Source: Oscillospiraceae bacterium (GTDB lineage Bacteria; Bacillota; Clostridia; Oscillospirales; Oscillospiraceae). From it: DNA of 64,000 bases. The position numbers were made by a program, and so were the translations under genes. The notes beneath the pieces are model-generated. The model had not been told where the DNA came from, searched no databases, and saw only the letters and a list, made by a program, of their open reading frames with translations. Where the stretch lies: assembly GCA_022793095.1 (NCBI GenBank), contig JAAWCD010000018.1, positions 62,001 to 126,000 on the forward strand. Reading direction: 5' to 3'. Shown here in pieces: positions 27,342 to 35,710 of the stretch. Position 1 is the first letter of the stretch; each line of letters starts with the position of its first letter.

Positions 27342-28700
27342 ATGAAGACAAAAACACTGTTTTACTGCACAGAATGTGGGAACGAGACCCCAAAATGGCA
27401 AGGGAAATGCCCGGCCTGCGGCGCTTGGAACACAATAACAGAGCAACCGGCGGAACCTAAGAAAAAAGGGGGAGGCGCGTTTAGGCCCCTTCCAGGAAAG
27501 GTACAGCCCCAATCTCTTTCCCAGGTAGAGACAACGGAGGAGCTTCGCTTTGCCACGGGAATGAGCGAGCTGGATCGTGTACTCGGCGGCGGTGCGGTCC
27601 AGGGATCTTTGGTGCTGGTCGGCGGCGCCCCTGGCATTGGCAAATCGACACTGATGCTCCAGATTTGCGATCATCTCTGCGAATTTTCCAAGGTTTTGTA
27701 TGTTTCCGGCGAAGAATCCGCCCGTCAGATCAAGCTGCGGGCGGAACGTCTTCATGTGCGGGGGGAAACCTTGTTTCTGCTGTCGGAAACCAATCTGAGC
27801 GATATTTTGGAAGGTGTCCACACCATAGGGCCTGATGTGCTGATTGTGGACTCCATCCAGACTATGTACAACGGGGATTTGACCACCTCGCCAGGCAGCG
27901 TGGGCCAGGTCAAGGACTGCACCATGGCGCTGATGAACTTAGCAAAAGGCGAAGGAATCACGGTTTTTGTGATTGGACATGTGAACAAGGAAGGGTCCAT
28001 TGCCGGGCCAAAAGTCCTGGAACATATGGTGGACTGCGTGCTGTACTTTGAGGGGGAGGAGCACATGGCCCACCGCATTTTGCGTGCGGCGAAGAACCGG
28101 TTTGGCGCAACCAATGAGATTGGCGTGTTTGAAATGGTAGATCACGGCCTGCGGCAGGTGCCGAATCCCTCGGAAATGCTGCTGGATGGGCGGCCCCAGG
28201 GAGTGCCCGGTACCTGTGTAACCTGTGTGATGGAAGGGATTCGGCCTGTGTTGGCTGAGGTGCAGGCTCTGGTTGCCCCATCCAATTACAATAACCCCAG
28301 AAGAACCAGTAATGGTTTCGACCTCAACCGGGCCATGTTGTTGCTGGCGGTTTTGGAAAAACGTGGAGGTCTGCTGATTGGCGGGTGCGACACCTATTTA
28401 AATGTGATTGGCGGACTTACCTTGGACGAGCCCGCAGCGGATTTGGCGGCCATTGTGGCGCTGGCATCCAGTTTTCGGGACAAGCCAATTCCAAGCGACC
28501 TAGCGGCGATTGGCGAGGTCGGCCTGACCGGTGAGCTGCGTTCCACCAACTCACTGAATCAGCGGCTGTCTGAGGTCCGGCGGCTTGGGTTCACCAAATG
28601 CCTGATCCCAGCGCGAAGCAGCGGTAAGGTAGACGAAGTATCGGGGCTCCAGCTGATTCCAGTCAGAACCATTCGGGAAGCCTTGGCGGCGCTGTTGTAA
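27342..28700 (+). CDS. radA: DNA repair protein RadA
   Basis: 452 residues. An N-terminal C4 zinc finger (CTECGNETPKWQGKCPACG, residues 8-26), RecA-like ATPase with Walker A GGAPGIGKSTL (about 93), the RadA motif KNRFGATNE (about 250) and a C-terminal Lon-protease-like domain (SNGFDLNRAMLLLAVL onward). It helps process branched recombination intermediates. AAGGAGG precedes the ATG. Followed by a leader hairpin and a Xer-type recombinase. Confidence 0.95.
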   Translation: MKTKTLFYCTECGNETPKWQGKCPACGAWNTITEQPAEPKKKGGGAFRPLPGKVQPQSLSQVETTEELRFATGMSELDRVLGGGAVQGSLVLVGGAPGIGKSTLMLQICDHLCEFSKVLYVSGEESARQIKLRAERLHVRGETLFLLSETNLSDILEGVHTIGPDVLIVDSIQTMYNGDLTTSPGSVGQVKDCTMALMNLAKGEGITVFVIGHVNKEGSIAGPKVLEHMVDCVLYFEGEEHMAHRILRAAKNRFGATNEIGVFEMVDHGLRQVPNPSEMLLDGRPQGVPGTCVTCVMEGIRPVLAEVQALVAPSNYNNPRRTSNGFDLNRAMLLLAVLEKRGGLLIGGCDTYLNVIGGLTLDEPAADLAAIVALASSFRDKPIPSDLAAIGEVGLTGELRSTNSLNQRLSEVRRLGFTKCLIPARSSGKVDEVSGLQLIPVRTIREALAALL

Positions 28701-28729
28701 GAGAAGAAAGGAGGAAAAGAGGGGCATGT

Positions 28730-28783
28730 CCTGAATTAAACAAAATAAAAATTTTGTTCAATTCAGGGGAGGCAGAAACCTCC
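28730..28783 (+). other. Two adjacent hairpins in the radA-recombinase gap
   Basis: An AT-rich hairpin CCTGAATT...AATTCAGG with inner ACAAAAT/ATTTTGT (28730-28767) is followed at once by GGAGGcagaaaCCTCC (28768-28783), which would hide the only strong SD-like GGAGG in the gap. Neither has a U tract, so a simple terminator is unlikely. They may control the recombinase mRNA. Confidence 0.5.
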
Positions 28784-28803
28784 TTTCAGCCCTCTGAACG
28801 CCT

Positions 28804-29808
28804 ATGAGCGACTATCGTGACGCACCAACCATTGTACGTGATTTTCTATCCTATCACGAGACGGTGAAAAGCCATTCTAAGCGCACTGTGGATGAATACT
28901 ATTTAGATCTACGGAATTTTTTCCGATTTATGAAACTACAAAAGCATTTAATTACGGAGGATATATCGTTCGATGAGATTGATGTACGGGATGTGGACCT
29001 GGAATTGATTCGTTCTGTGACGTTGACTGACATCTATGATTATATGAGCTACCTCAGCCGTGAACGCGCAACCCATCAAAACAGCCGGAACACAGACTAC
29101 GGCTTGGCTGCAACTTCACGGGCCCGCAAGGTTGCGACGATTCGTTCCTTCTACCGCTATCTGACGACCAAAGCCCATCTGCTGGAGGAAAATCCGGTTC
29201 AGGACCTGGATTCGCCAAAGCTGAAAAAGACACTGCCTCGATATCTGAATCTGGAGGAAAGCGTCAACTTGCTGGAATCGGTTGATGGTGAGCATCAGGA
29301 GCGGGACTACTGCATTTTGACGCTGTTTCTCAACTGCGGGATTCGTATTTCCGAGCTGATTGGTCTGAATCTGAGCGATGTCCGGGACGATCAGCTGCGG
29401 GTTCTGGGCAAAGGCAACAAAGAGCGAATTTTGTTTCTGAATGAGGCCTGTCAGGATGCGATTAGTGACTATATGCTGGTGCGGGATCCCAACCGGACCA
29501 CAACGTCCAACGCGCTGTTTTTGAGCAATCGCAGGACGAGAATCAGCCGTTCCACGGTTAATTGGCTGGTTAAAAAACATCTTTCAGCGGCTGGACTGGA
29601 CAGCACGCAGTATTCTGCTCACAAGCTCCGGCATACAGCGGCCACGCTGATGCTGCAAAATGGCGTGGATGTGCGAACGCTTCAGGAGGTGCTAGGGCAC
29701 GACCATCTAAACACAACCCAGATTTACACTCATGTGGGCAATGAAGATTTGCGGATAGCCGCCAAAGCCAGTCCCTTGGCTGAGGTGAAAAAATCTGAAA
29801 AAAAATGA
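28804..29808 (+). CDS. Tyrosine recombinase (XerC/XerD-like)
   Basis: 334 residues. An N-terminal SAM-like core-binding domain (IVRDFLSYHETVKSHSKRTV...) is followed by the catalytic domain with Arg in GIRISEL (about 180), Lys in GKGNKERIL (about 202), HKLRHT (about 276), LGHDH (about 299) and Tyr in TTQIYTHV (about 308). All R-K-H-R-H-Y residues are intact. A second Xer protein is encoded at 39534, so the pair could serve dimer resolution. The ATG has no convincing ribosome site directly upstream. Confidence 0.85.
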   Translation: MSDYRDAPTIVRDFLSYHETVKSHSKRTVDEYYLDLRNFFRFMKLQKHLITEDISFDEIDVRDVDLELIRSVTLTDIYDYMSYLSRERATHQNSRNTDYGLAATSRARKVATIRSFYRYLTTKAHLLEENPVQDLDSPKLKKTLPRYLNLEESVNLLESVDGEHQERDYCILTLFLNCGIRISELIGLNLSDVRDDQLRVLGKGNKERILFLNEACQDAISDYMLVRDPNRTTTSNALFLSNRRTRISRSTVNWLVKKHLSAAGLDSTQYSAHKLRHTAATLMLQNGVDVRTLQEVLGHDHLNTTQIYTHVGNEDLRIAAKASPLAEVKKSEKK

Positions 29809-29814
29809 CGGTTT

Positions 29815-29865
29815 TTCATCTTTTTCTGAACGAAAAAAGCAAAAAGAACTTGAAACTTGTTCAAC
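29815..29865. repeat. Dispersed palindromic repeat, degenerate copy 8
   Basis: CTTTTTCTGAACGAAAAAAG hairpin plus CAAAAAGAACTTGAAACTTG arm, in the 3' orientation behind the recombinase gene. Confidence 0.6.
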
Positions 29866-29887
29866 TATTGATTTTTTCAGAACAAAA

Positions 29888-29922
29888 GACTCCGTAAAGC
29901 AACATCGCTTTACGGAGCCTTT
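29888..29922. terminator. Bidirectional terminator
   Basis: GACTCCGTAAAGC / GCTTTACGGAGCC hairpin followed by TTTTG on plus and by TCTTTTGTT on minus; serves the recombinase and nfnB. Confidence 0.85.
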
Positions 29923-29939
29923 TGCTCAAATAGGTTTGC

Positions 29940-31328
29940 TTATTTGCCGCTCAGAGAAGCATGAATGGCCTCCGCGGCCTTCTTGCCCGCGCCCATGGCC
30001 AGAATGACCGTGGCTGCGCCGGTTACAGCGTCGCCGCCGGCATACACATTGTCTCGGGTAGTCTCCATGGTCTCCTCGTTGACCACCAGACAGCCCTTCT
30101 TATTGGTGTCCAGGCCGGGTGTGGTGGAACGAATCAGCGGGTTGGGCGACGTGCCCAGACTCATGACCACCGTGTCCACATCCAGGACAAAGTTGGAGTC
30201 CTTGATCTCCACAGGACGGCGGCGTCCAGAGGCGTCAGGCTCACCCAGCTCCATCCGGACACATTCCATCCCGGAAACCTTGCCGCTACCGTCGTTGAGG
30301 ATTCTGACCGGGTTGGTCAGGAGCATAAATTCAATGCCCTCTTCCTTGGCGTGGTGGATCTCCTCCCGGCGGGCGGGCATCTCCTCCTCGCTCCGGCGGT
30401 AAACGATGTACACATGCTCGGCCCCCAGCCGCTTGGCACAGCGGGCGGCATCCATCGCCACGTTGCCGCCACCCACAATGGCCACGGCGCGGCTCTTTTT
30501 AATGGGCGTGTCGTACTCCTCAATGTACGCCTTCATCAGGTTCACACGGGTCAGGTACTCGTTGGCGGAGTACACACCAGCCAGCGCCTCGCCCTCAATT
30601 CCCATGAACATGGGCAGACCAGCGCCAGTGCCCACAAACACGGCCTCAAAGCCCATGTCAAACACTTCGTCAATGGACAGCACCTTGCCAATGACCATAT
30701 TGGTCATGACCTCTACGCCCTGGGCCGCCAGCTTGTCCACCTCGTTCTGCACAATGGCCTTGGGGAGACGGAACTCAGGGATACCATAAACCAGCACGCC
30801 GCCAGCGGTGTGGAAGGCCTCGAACATGGTCACGGCGTAGCCCTCCTTCGCCAGGTCGCTGGCGCAGGTCAAGCTGGCCGGGCCGGAACCGATGACCGCA
30901 ACCTTCTTACCGTTGGGCTCAGGCTTCTTGGGCATGTCGTTCTTGTTCTCCAGATACCAGTCAGCCACAAACCGCTCCAGGCGGCCAATCGCCACAGGCT
31001 CACCCTTCACGCCCCGGACGCACTTGGCCTCGCACTGGCTCTCCTGGGGACAGACACGGCCGCTGATGGCGGGCAGCGCATTGGTGCTGGTGATAATCTC
31101 ATAAGCGGCCAGGAAATCCCCTTCCGCCACCTTCTCAATAAACTCCGGAATACGGACGTTGACGGGGCAGCCGGACACGCAGGGCTTATGCTTGCAGTGC
31201 AGGCAGCGGCCCGCCTCTTCCATAGCCATTTCCTTGGTGTAGCCCAGAGAAACTTCCTTAAAATTCTTGTTCCGAACGTCAGGCTGCTGCTCAGGCATGG
31301 CAGTCTTGACCATACTCATGTTAGGCAT
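29940..31328 (-). CDS. NfnB-like / glutamate synthase small-chain-type flavoprotein subunit
   Basis: 462 residues. N-terminal Fe-S cysteines (CLHCKHKPCVSGCPVNVRIP, about 42-61, and CPQESQCEAKC about 92), then FAD- and NAD(P)-binding Rossmann folds (VAVIGSGPASLTCA and AVAIVGGGNVAMDAA). Homologues are often annotated gltA (homotetrameric NADPH glutamate synthase), but the directly linked NfnA-type gene points to NfnAB, the NADH-dependent ferredoxin:NADP oxidoreductase that bifurcates electrons between NADPH, NAD and ferredoxin. ATG follows GGGGAGGAG by 7-8 nt. Confidence 0.85.
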   Translation of the reverse strand: MPNMSMVKTAMPEQQPDVRNKNFKEVSLGYTKEMAMEEAGRCLHCKHKPCVSGCPVNVRIPEFIEKVAEGDFLAAYEIITSTNALPAISGRVCPQESQCEAKCVRGVKGEPVAIGRLERFVADWYLENKNDMPKKPEPNGKKVAVIGSGPASLTCASDLAKEGYAVTMFEAFHTAGGVLVYGIPEFRLPKAIVQNEVDKLAAQGVEVMTNMVIGKVLSIDEVFDMGFEAVFVGTGAGLPMFMGIEGEALAGVYSANEYLTRVNLMKAYIEEYDTPIKKSRAVAIVGGGNVAMDAARCAKRLGAEHVYIVYRRSEEEMPARREEIHHAKEEGIEFMLLTNPVRILNDGSGKVSGMECVRMELGEPDASGRRRPVEIKDSNFVLDVDTVVMSLGTSPNPLIRSTTPGLDTNKKGCLVVNEETMETTRDNVYAGGDAVTGAATVILAMGAGKKAAEAIHASLSGK

Positions 31329-31347
31329 ATCCGTTCTCCTCCCCTTC

Positions 31348-32202
31348 TTACTTCATCAGCTCGTCCGCCAGCTTATCAAAACGGCACATGTGAGTCTGGG
31401 TCTCCTCCGCCTCGCGCTCGCGGTAAATGGAATTCCGGTTCATCAGCTCGTCAAAGTCCACCTGGTGGCCGTCGAACTCAGGGCCGTCCACACAGGCGAA
31501 TTTGACCTCGCCGCCCACCGTGACCCGGCAGCCGCCGCACATGCCGGTACCGTCAATCATGATGGGGTTCAGGCTGACAAAGGTCTTCTGATCAAAGGGC
31601 TTGGTGGTCTGGGACACAAACTTCATCATGGGCACCGGACCAATGGCAAACACCGCATCATATTTGCGACCAGACTCCAGCAGCTGCTGAAGCTTAGCAG
31701 TAACGAAGCCCTGTTCGCCATAAGATCCATCGTCGGTCATCATGTAGAAATTGGTACTGGCAGCCTTGAACTCGTCCTCCAGAATAACAATATCCTTGCT
31801 GCGGAAGCCGGCGATGACATCGACCTCGCTCCCCTGCTCAAACAGCGCCTTGGCCGTGGGATAGGCAATGGCGCAGCCCACGCCGCCGCCGACCACGCAG
31901 GCCCGCTTCACATGCTCGATCTCGCTGGGACGGCCCAGAGGACCCACAAAGTCCGCAATGGCGTCCCCCACGTTCAGCTTGCCCAGAGCGATGGTGGACA
32001 TGCCTACCTTTTGGAAAATGATAGTGACAGTTCCCTTCTCACGGTCATAGCCCGCGATGGTCAGCGGAATCCGCTCCCCCAAGCCGTCGATCCGGAAGAT
32101 GATAAACTGGCCGGCCCGCGCCTTTTTCGCGATGAAAGGCGCCTCAATTTCCATCAGGGTGACAGTGGAATTGAGCTCTTTTTTGGTCACAATTTTGAAC
32201 AT
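31348..32202 (-). CDS. NfnA-like ferredoxin-NADP reductase subunit
   Basis: 284 residues. A ferredoxin-reductase FAD-binding beta-barrel (GQFIIFRIDGLGERIPLTI, about 32-50), NAD-binding domain (VVGGGVGCAIAYPTAKAL) and a C-terminal 2Fe-2S region GTGMCGGCRVTVGGE ... ACVDGPEFDGHQVDF. The layout is that of the dihydroorotate-dehydrogenase electron-transfer/NfnA family. ATG at 32202 (MFKIVTKKEL) is the conserved start; the longer frame includes promoter sequence. Upstream of and 19 nt from nfnB in the same operon. Confidence 0.88.
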   Translation of the reverse strand: MFKIVTKKELNSTVTLMEIEAPFIAKKARAGQFIIFRIDGLGERIPLTIAGYDREKGTVTIIFQKVGMSTIALGKLNVGDAIADFVGPLGRPSEIEHVKRACVVGGGVGCAIAYPTAKALFEQGSEVDVIAGFRSKDIVILEDEFKAASTNFYMMTDDGSYGEQGFVTAKLQQLLESGRKYDAVFAIGPVPMMKFVSQTTKPFDQKTFVSLNPIMIDGTGMCGGCRVTVGGEVKFACVDGPEFDGHQVDFDELMNRNSIYREREAEETQTHMCRFDKLADELMK

Positions 32203-32291
32203 AAATTCACTCTCTCCATTTCCAATTGAGCAGGCTGGAACCACCCGCTCAAAATAATAACGGTGTCTATGGTAGATTTCCACCAAAATCA

Positions 32292-32319
32292 AGTATACCA
32301 CATGCGGAGCAGATTGCAA
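32292..32319 (-). promoter_or_regulatory. Promoter of the nfnA-nfnB operon
   Basis: Minus strand: -35 TTGCAA (32314-32319), 16-nt spacer, -10 TATACT (32292-32297). Confidence 0.7.
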
Positions 32320-32489
32320 GAGAAATTTCAAGTCCCGTAACCTTAGAATCTGGATTCACACCCATGGAATGGCGTATAAGCTTACCTTTTCTCACCATAC
32401 TGTACCAATTTCCCGCTGGAATTCACACAGGAAAAGACAGAAAATTGATTTGCCTGCCGGCAAAATCCTCCGGTTATGAATACAGCTTC

Positions 32490-33665
32490 TTACTTACGGT
32501 TCAAAATCCCGCTTTCAGCCACCGACGCAACGATTTCCCTCATGACCTCCACCGGCTGTACCAGGGCGAAACGGACATATCCCTCCCCTAAGGAGCCGAA
32601 GGCGGAACCAGGGGTGCAGAGCAGGCCGGTTTTTTCCAGCAGCTCAAAGCAGAAGTTCACCGAATTGGAATAACCCTCCGGCAGCGGGGCCCAGACAAAC
32701 ATGCTTCCCTGGCTGTCGGGCACGCTCCAGCCGATGGACCGGAAGCCCCCGCAGAGAGCGTCCCGCCGGGCCTGATATTCCGCCCGGTTCCGGGCCACGC
32801 TGTCCTGAGGGCCGTTGAGGGCGGCCACCGCCGCGAACTGAACTGGAAGGAAGGTTCCGTAATCAATCTGAGAGCGCAGGGTGCGAAACTTCCTCACTAC
32901 ATCCCGATTGCCCAGAACAAAGGAGATGCGAGCTCCCGTCAGATTGTAGGTTTTGGAGAGGGAGTTGTATTCGATGCCCACCTCCTTCGCGCCGGGGATG
33001 CTGAGGAAAGAGATCCCTTCCCTGCCGTCGTAGATAATTTCTGAATAGGCGTTATCATGAATGATGACAATCTGATACCGCTTGGCGAAATCAATAAGTT
33101 TTTCGTAGAAGCTGCGGGGCGCGGCCACACACACCGGATTGGCCGGATAGGACACCACCATCAGCTTAGCCGCCCGGGCCGTTTTCTCTGGAATCGCGTC
33201 CAGGTCAGGCAGGTAGCCGTTCTCGGGAAGGAGGTCATAATAGGCGATTTCTGCCCCGCAGAGGAAGGGGCCCATTTCAAAGATGGGGTATCCGGGGTTG
33301 GGCACCAACACCACGTCGCCAGGGTCGCAGATGGTCAGGCCGATGTGAGTCAGTCCCTCCTGAGATCCATAGACCGCCATAAGCTCGTCCGCCGCCAGCG
33401 CCACGCCGTACCGGCGGCGGTACCAGTTCTGGACCGCCGCCACCAGCTCTGGACGCTCGGTGAGGGAATATTTGTAATTCTCGGGAAGGAGCGCCGCCTG
33501 AGACAGAGCCTCCATCACATGGCGGTCGGGCTGAAAGTCCGGGGTGCCAATGGACAGGTTATATACCTTCCGGCCCGCCTGCTCCAGTTCCTTCTTTTTG
33601 TCGTCGAGTACGTTGAAAATGCCGGGCTGGAATTTTTCCATCCGCCGGGCAAAGGAAATTTCCAT
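32490..33665 (-). CDS. Class I/II PLP aminotransferase (DapL/aspartate-aminotransferase-like)
   Basis: 391 residues of fold-type I. The PLP lysine is in NSLSKTYNLTGARISF (about residue 231); SIGTPDFQPD, YGSQEGL, NPGYPIF and SYPANPV are family blocks. The overall pattern resembles LL-diaminopimelate aminotransferase and related AspC-like enzymes; specificity cannot be fixed from sequence alone. With asd and dapA at 49-51 kb, a DapL role in lysine synthesis is possible. ATG at 33665 is preceded by GGAGG at 8 nt. Confidence 0.85.
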   Translation of the reverse strand: MEISFARRMEKFQPGIFNVLDDKKKELEQAGRKVYNLSIGTPDFQPDRHVMEALSQAALLPENYKYSLTERPELVAAVQNWYRRRYGVALAADELMAVYGSQEGLTHIGLTICDPGDVVLVPNPGYPIFEMGPFLCGAEIAYYDLLPENGYLPDLDAIPEKTARAAKLMVVSYPANPVCVAAPRSFYEKLIDFAKRYQIVIIHDNAYSEIIYDGREGISFLSIPGAKEVGIEYNSLSKTYNLTGARISFVLGNRDVVRKFRTLRSQIDYGTFLPVQFAAVAALNGPQDSVARNRAEYQARRDALCGGFRSIGWSVPDSQGSMFVWAPLPEGYSNSVNFCFELLEKTGLLCTPGSAFGSLGEGYVRFALVQPVEVMREIVASVAESGILNRK

Positions 33666-33767
33666 AGGAACAGCCTCCAATCAGGGAGCGGCGACGCTCC
33701 CTCTTTTTGTAGTTCCTATTATAATAGATTGCCGCTCCCCTGCCAAGAGACAATGCCGCTAAAAATG

Positions 33768-34271
33768 TCAGCTTCTGGCCCCTAAAATATGCAAAAATCG
33801 AAGGGCGCGGGCCGGATAGCTGCTCAAAGGCCGGTAATCCGCCGGGTTGCTGTGGGCGGCCACCAATGTATTATATAAGGTGGGCCTTCGGCCCATAGAC
33901 ACGATGATAGGCGTATGGGAGAAGCGCGTCCCGTCAAAGCTGAGCTGAACAAAGTCGCCGGGACGGCACTCGGACAGCCTGGCTTCGATGCCAAAGGGAC
34001 CGGCGTTCTCTTCTGCGCGGGTGATAAATTGATAAAAGTAGATGACGCCCGTCCACGCGGGGGCTTTGTCGTTGGCATTGCGGTAAAACCAGCCATAAAC
34101 AGGGTCGTAGTTCATCACGCCGGTGCCGGCGTAGAGGCATTGGGAGGCGAAATTGGTACAGTCGCCGCCAATCTCGGAGTAATTATAGTAGCTGGGATTG
34201 AAGCCGTAGGCCCAGCGATGGGCGTAAGCGATCGCCGCCTGACGGTCATAGGTGATAAGTCTTTCCTCCAC
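33768..34271 (-). CDS. Amidase-domain protein (PF12671 type)
   Basis: 167 residues, no signal peptide. It matches the Amidase_6 putative amidase domain: YDRQAAIAYAHRWAYGFNP, catalytic cysteine in GGDCTNFASQCL (about 38), DPVYGWFY, and the C-terminal GDFVQLSF ... HTPIIVS histidine block (about 113-125). These CHAP/NlpC-like proteins are thought to hydrolyse cell-wall or peptide amides. The start is GTG at 34271 with AAAGGAAG upstream. Isolated gene. Confidence 0.82.
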   Translation of the reverse strand: MEERLITYDRQAAIAYAHRWAYGFNPSYYNYSEIGGDCTNFASQCLYAGTGVMNYDPVYGWFYRNANDKAPAWTGVIYFYQFITRAEENAGPFGIEARLSECRPGDFVQLSFDGTRFSHTPIIVSMGRRPTLYNTLVAAHSNPADYRPLSSYPARALRFLHILGARS

Positions 34272-34546
34272 AGCAGTTCACTTCCTTTAGAAAAATCAGA
34301 ACATAAGTTCTCACCTATCCTATGTTGGAAGGTCTGTACTGGTTCCGGGAGAATGTCTGTAAAGTCATTTTACTTTTGTGGATTGCTTTGGAAGAATTTG
34401 AGCAGTTTTGATGGAAGGTAATTTTTGTTCCGTTTTGATTTCCAAATAAAAGGTGGATAGGTAAAAGGCTTTACACGTTAGACAGGCAACGCTTTTCACC
34501 ATTTCCGTTCTTTTCTTGAATGATGATTCCCCCCTGCTCTGGGCGT
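34272..34546. other. Intergenic stretch without a supported gene
   Basis: AT-richer than its surroundings. I see no credible ORF with a ribosome site, no repeat copy except a TTTTCTTGAA fragment near 34511, and no recognisable RNA. Presumably holds the promoter of the amidase-domain gene. Confidence 0.5.
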
Positions 34547-34579
34547 AAAAAACTGCCGGCGCTGATGCGCCGGCAGTTT
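34547..34579 (-). terminator. Terminator of fba
   Basis: AAACTGCCGGCGC / GCGCCGGCAGTTT hairpin with U tract on the minus strand, 15 nt after the fba stop. Confidence 0.88.
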
Positions 34580-34594
34580 CAGTCTTGATTTTGC

Positions 34595-35572
34595 TTACAG
34601 CAGCTCGGAAGCCTTGCCATTGCAGCCCAGAACGTTGATCAGCTTATGCTTGACCAGTTCCTTGATGTTGGCGCGGGCGGGCTTCAGATACTCACGGGGG
34701 TCAAACTTGTCGGGGTGCTCTGCGAAGAACTGACGGATGGTGCCAGTCATGGCCAGACGCAGGTCAGAGTCGATGTTAATCTTGCAGACAGCGCTACGCG
34801 CAGCCTCGCGGAGCTGCTCCTCAGGAATGCCTACGGCGTCGGGCATTTTGCCGCCGTTCTCGTTAATCATCTTCACGTAGTTCTGGGGCACGCTGGAAGA
34901 TCCGTGAAGCACAATGGGGAAGCCAGGCAGACGCTTGACCACTTCGTCCAGAATATCGAAGCGCAGCGGAGGCGGAACCAGCTCCCCCTTCTCGTTGCGG
35001 GTGCACTGAGCGGCGGTGAACTTGTAAGCGCCGTGGCTGGTGCCGATGGCAATGGCCAGAGAGTCACAGCCAGTCTTGTTAACGAACTCCTCCACTTCCT
35101 CAGGGCGGGTGTAGGAGGAATCCTCAGCGGAGACCTGAACCTCGTCCTCAACACCGGCCAGGCTGCCTAGCTCAGCCTCGACGACCACACCGTGGTCATG
35201 GGCGTACTCGACGACCTTCTTGGTGATCTCAATGTTCTCAGCGAAGGGCTTGGAGCTGGCGTCGATCATGACGGAGGTAAAGCCGCCGTCAATGCAGCTC
35301 TTGCAGGTCTCAAAGCTGTCGCCGTGATCCAGATGGAGGCAGATGGGCAGGCCAGTCTCGATAATGGCGGACTCCACCAGCTTCACCAGATAGGTGTGGT
35401 TGGCGTAAGCCCGGGCCCCCTTGGACACCTGAAGAATCAGGGGCGCGTCCACTTCCTTGGCCGCCTCGGTGATACCCTGAACGATTTCCATGTTGTTGAC
35501 GTTGAAGGCACCGATAGCATAGCCGCCGGTATAGGCTTTCTTGAACATTTCTGTAGTAGTGACGAGTGGCAT
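34595..35572 (-). CDS. fba: Fructose-bisphosphate aldolase, class II
   Basis: 325 residues. Zinc-dependent aldolase that cleaves fructose-1,6-bisphosphate in glycolysis. Blocks: YAIGAFNVNNME, catalytic and zinc HLDHGDSFE (about 83-91), EAELGSLAGVED, GTSHGAYKF and VLHGSSSVP (phosphate site), INIDSDLR. ATG at 35572 (MPLVTTTEM) is used because AAAGGAG lies 9 nt upstream; the ATG three codons earlier directly abuts that site. Divergent from the phosphofructokinase gene. Confidence 0.95.
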   Translation of the reverse strand: MPLVTTTEMFKKAYTGGYAIGAFNVNNMEIVQGITEAAKEVDAPLILQVSKGARAYANHTYLVKLVESAIIETGLPICLHLDHGDSFETCKSCIDGGFTSVMIDASSKPFAENIEITKKVVEYAHDHGVVVEAELGSLAGVEDEVQVSAEDSSYTRPEEVEEFVNKTGCDSLAIAIGTSHGAYKFTAAQCTRNEKGELVPPPLRFDILDEVVKRLPGFPIVLHGSSSVPQNYVKMINENGGKMPDAVGIPEEQLREAARSAVCKINIDSDLRLAMTGTIRQFFAEHPDKFDPREYLKPARANIKELVKHKLINVLGCNGKASELL

Positions 35573-35605
35573 AGGGACCATCTCCTTTTTAAATTCTTCG
35601 GGATT

Positions 35606-35634
35606 ATTTTAACAGTTCTTATTGAAAAATGCAA
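35606..35634 (-). promoter_or_regulatory. Promoter of fba
   Basis: Minus strand: -35 TTGCAT (35629-35634), 17-nt spacer, -10 TAAAAT (35606-35611). Back to back with the pfp promoter. Confidence 0.7.
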
Positions 35635-35650
35635 GCCTTTGTGATATGCT
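35622..35650 (+). promoter_or_regulatory. Promoter of the phosphofructokinase gene
   Basis: -35 TTGAAA (35622-35627), 17-nt spacer, -10 TATGCT (35645-35650). Its -35 is adjacent to the -35 of the divergent fba promoter. Confidence 0.65.
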
Positions 35651-35671
35651 TTATCAGAAATTTCCGTTCGC

Positions 35672-35687
35672 TTGGAAACGTTTTCAA
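35672..35687 (+). promoter_or_regulatory. cre-type operator (CcpA-like)
   Basis: TTGGAAACGTTTTCAA matches the catabolite-response consensus WTGNAANCGNWWNCA at every position and is nearly palindromic. It lies about 15 nt downstream of the expected pfp transcript start, a roadblock position, and about 70 nt upstream of the fba start site. Confidence 0.65.
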
Positions 35688-35710
35688 AAAGACACAAGGA
35701 GGACAAAAAC

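Noticed and set aside
27324..27821. 165-residue minus-strand frame at the start of radA
   Set aside because: Antisense shadow of a strong radA gene.
29961..31505. 514-residue plus-strand frame opposite nfnB
   Set aside because: Antisense shadow of a clearly conserved gene; composition is typical of reverse-strand reading (His, Gly, Val rich) with no motif.
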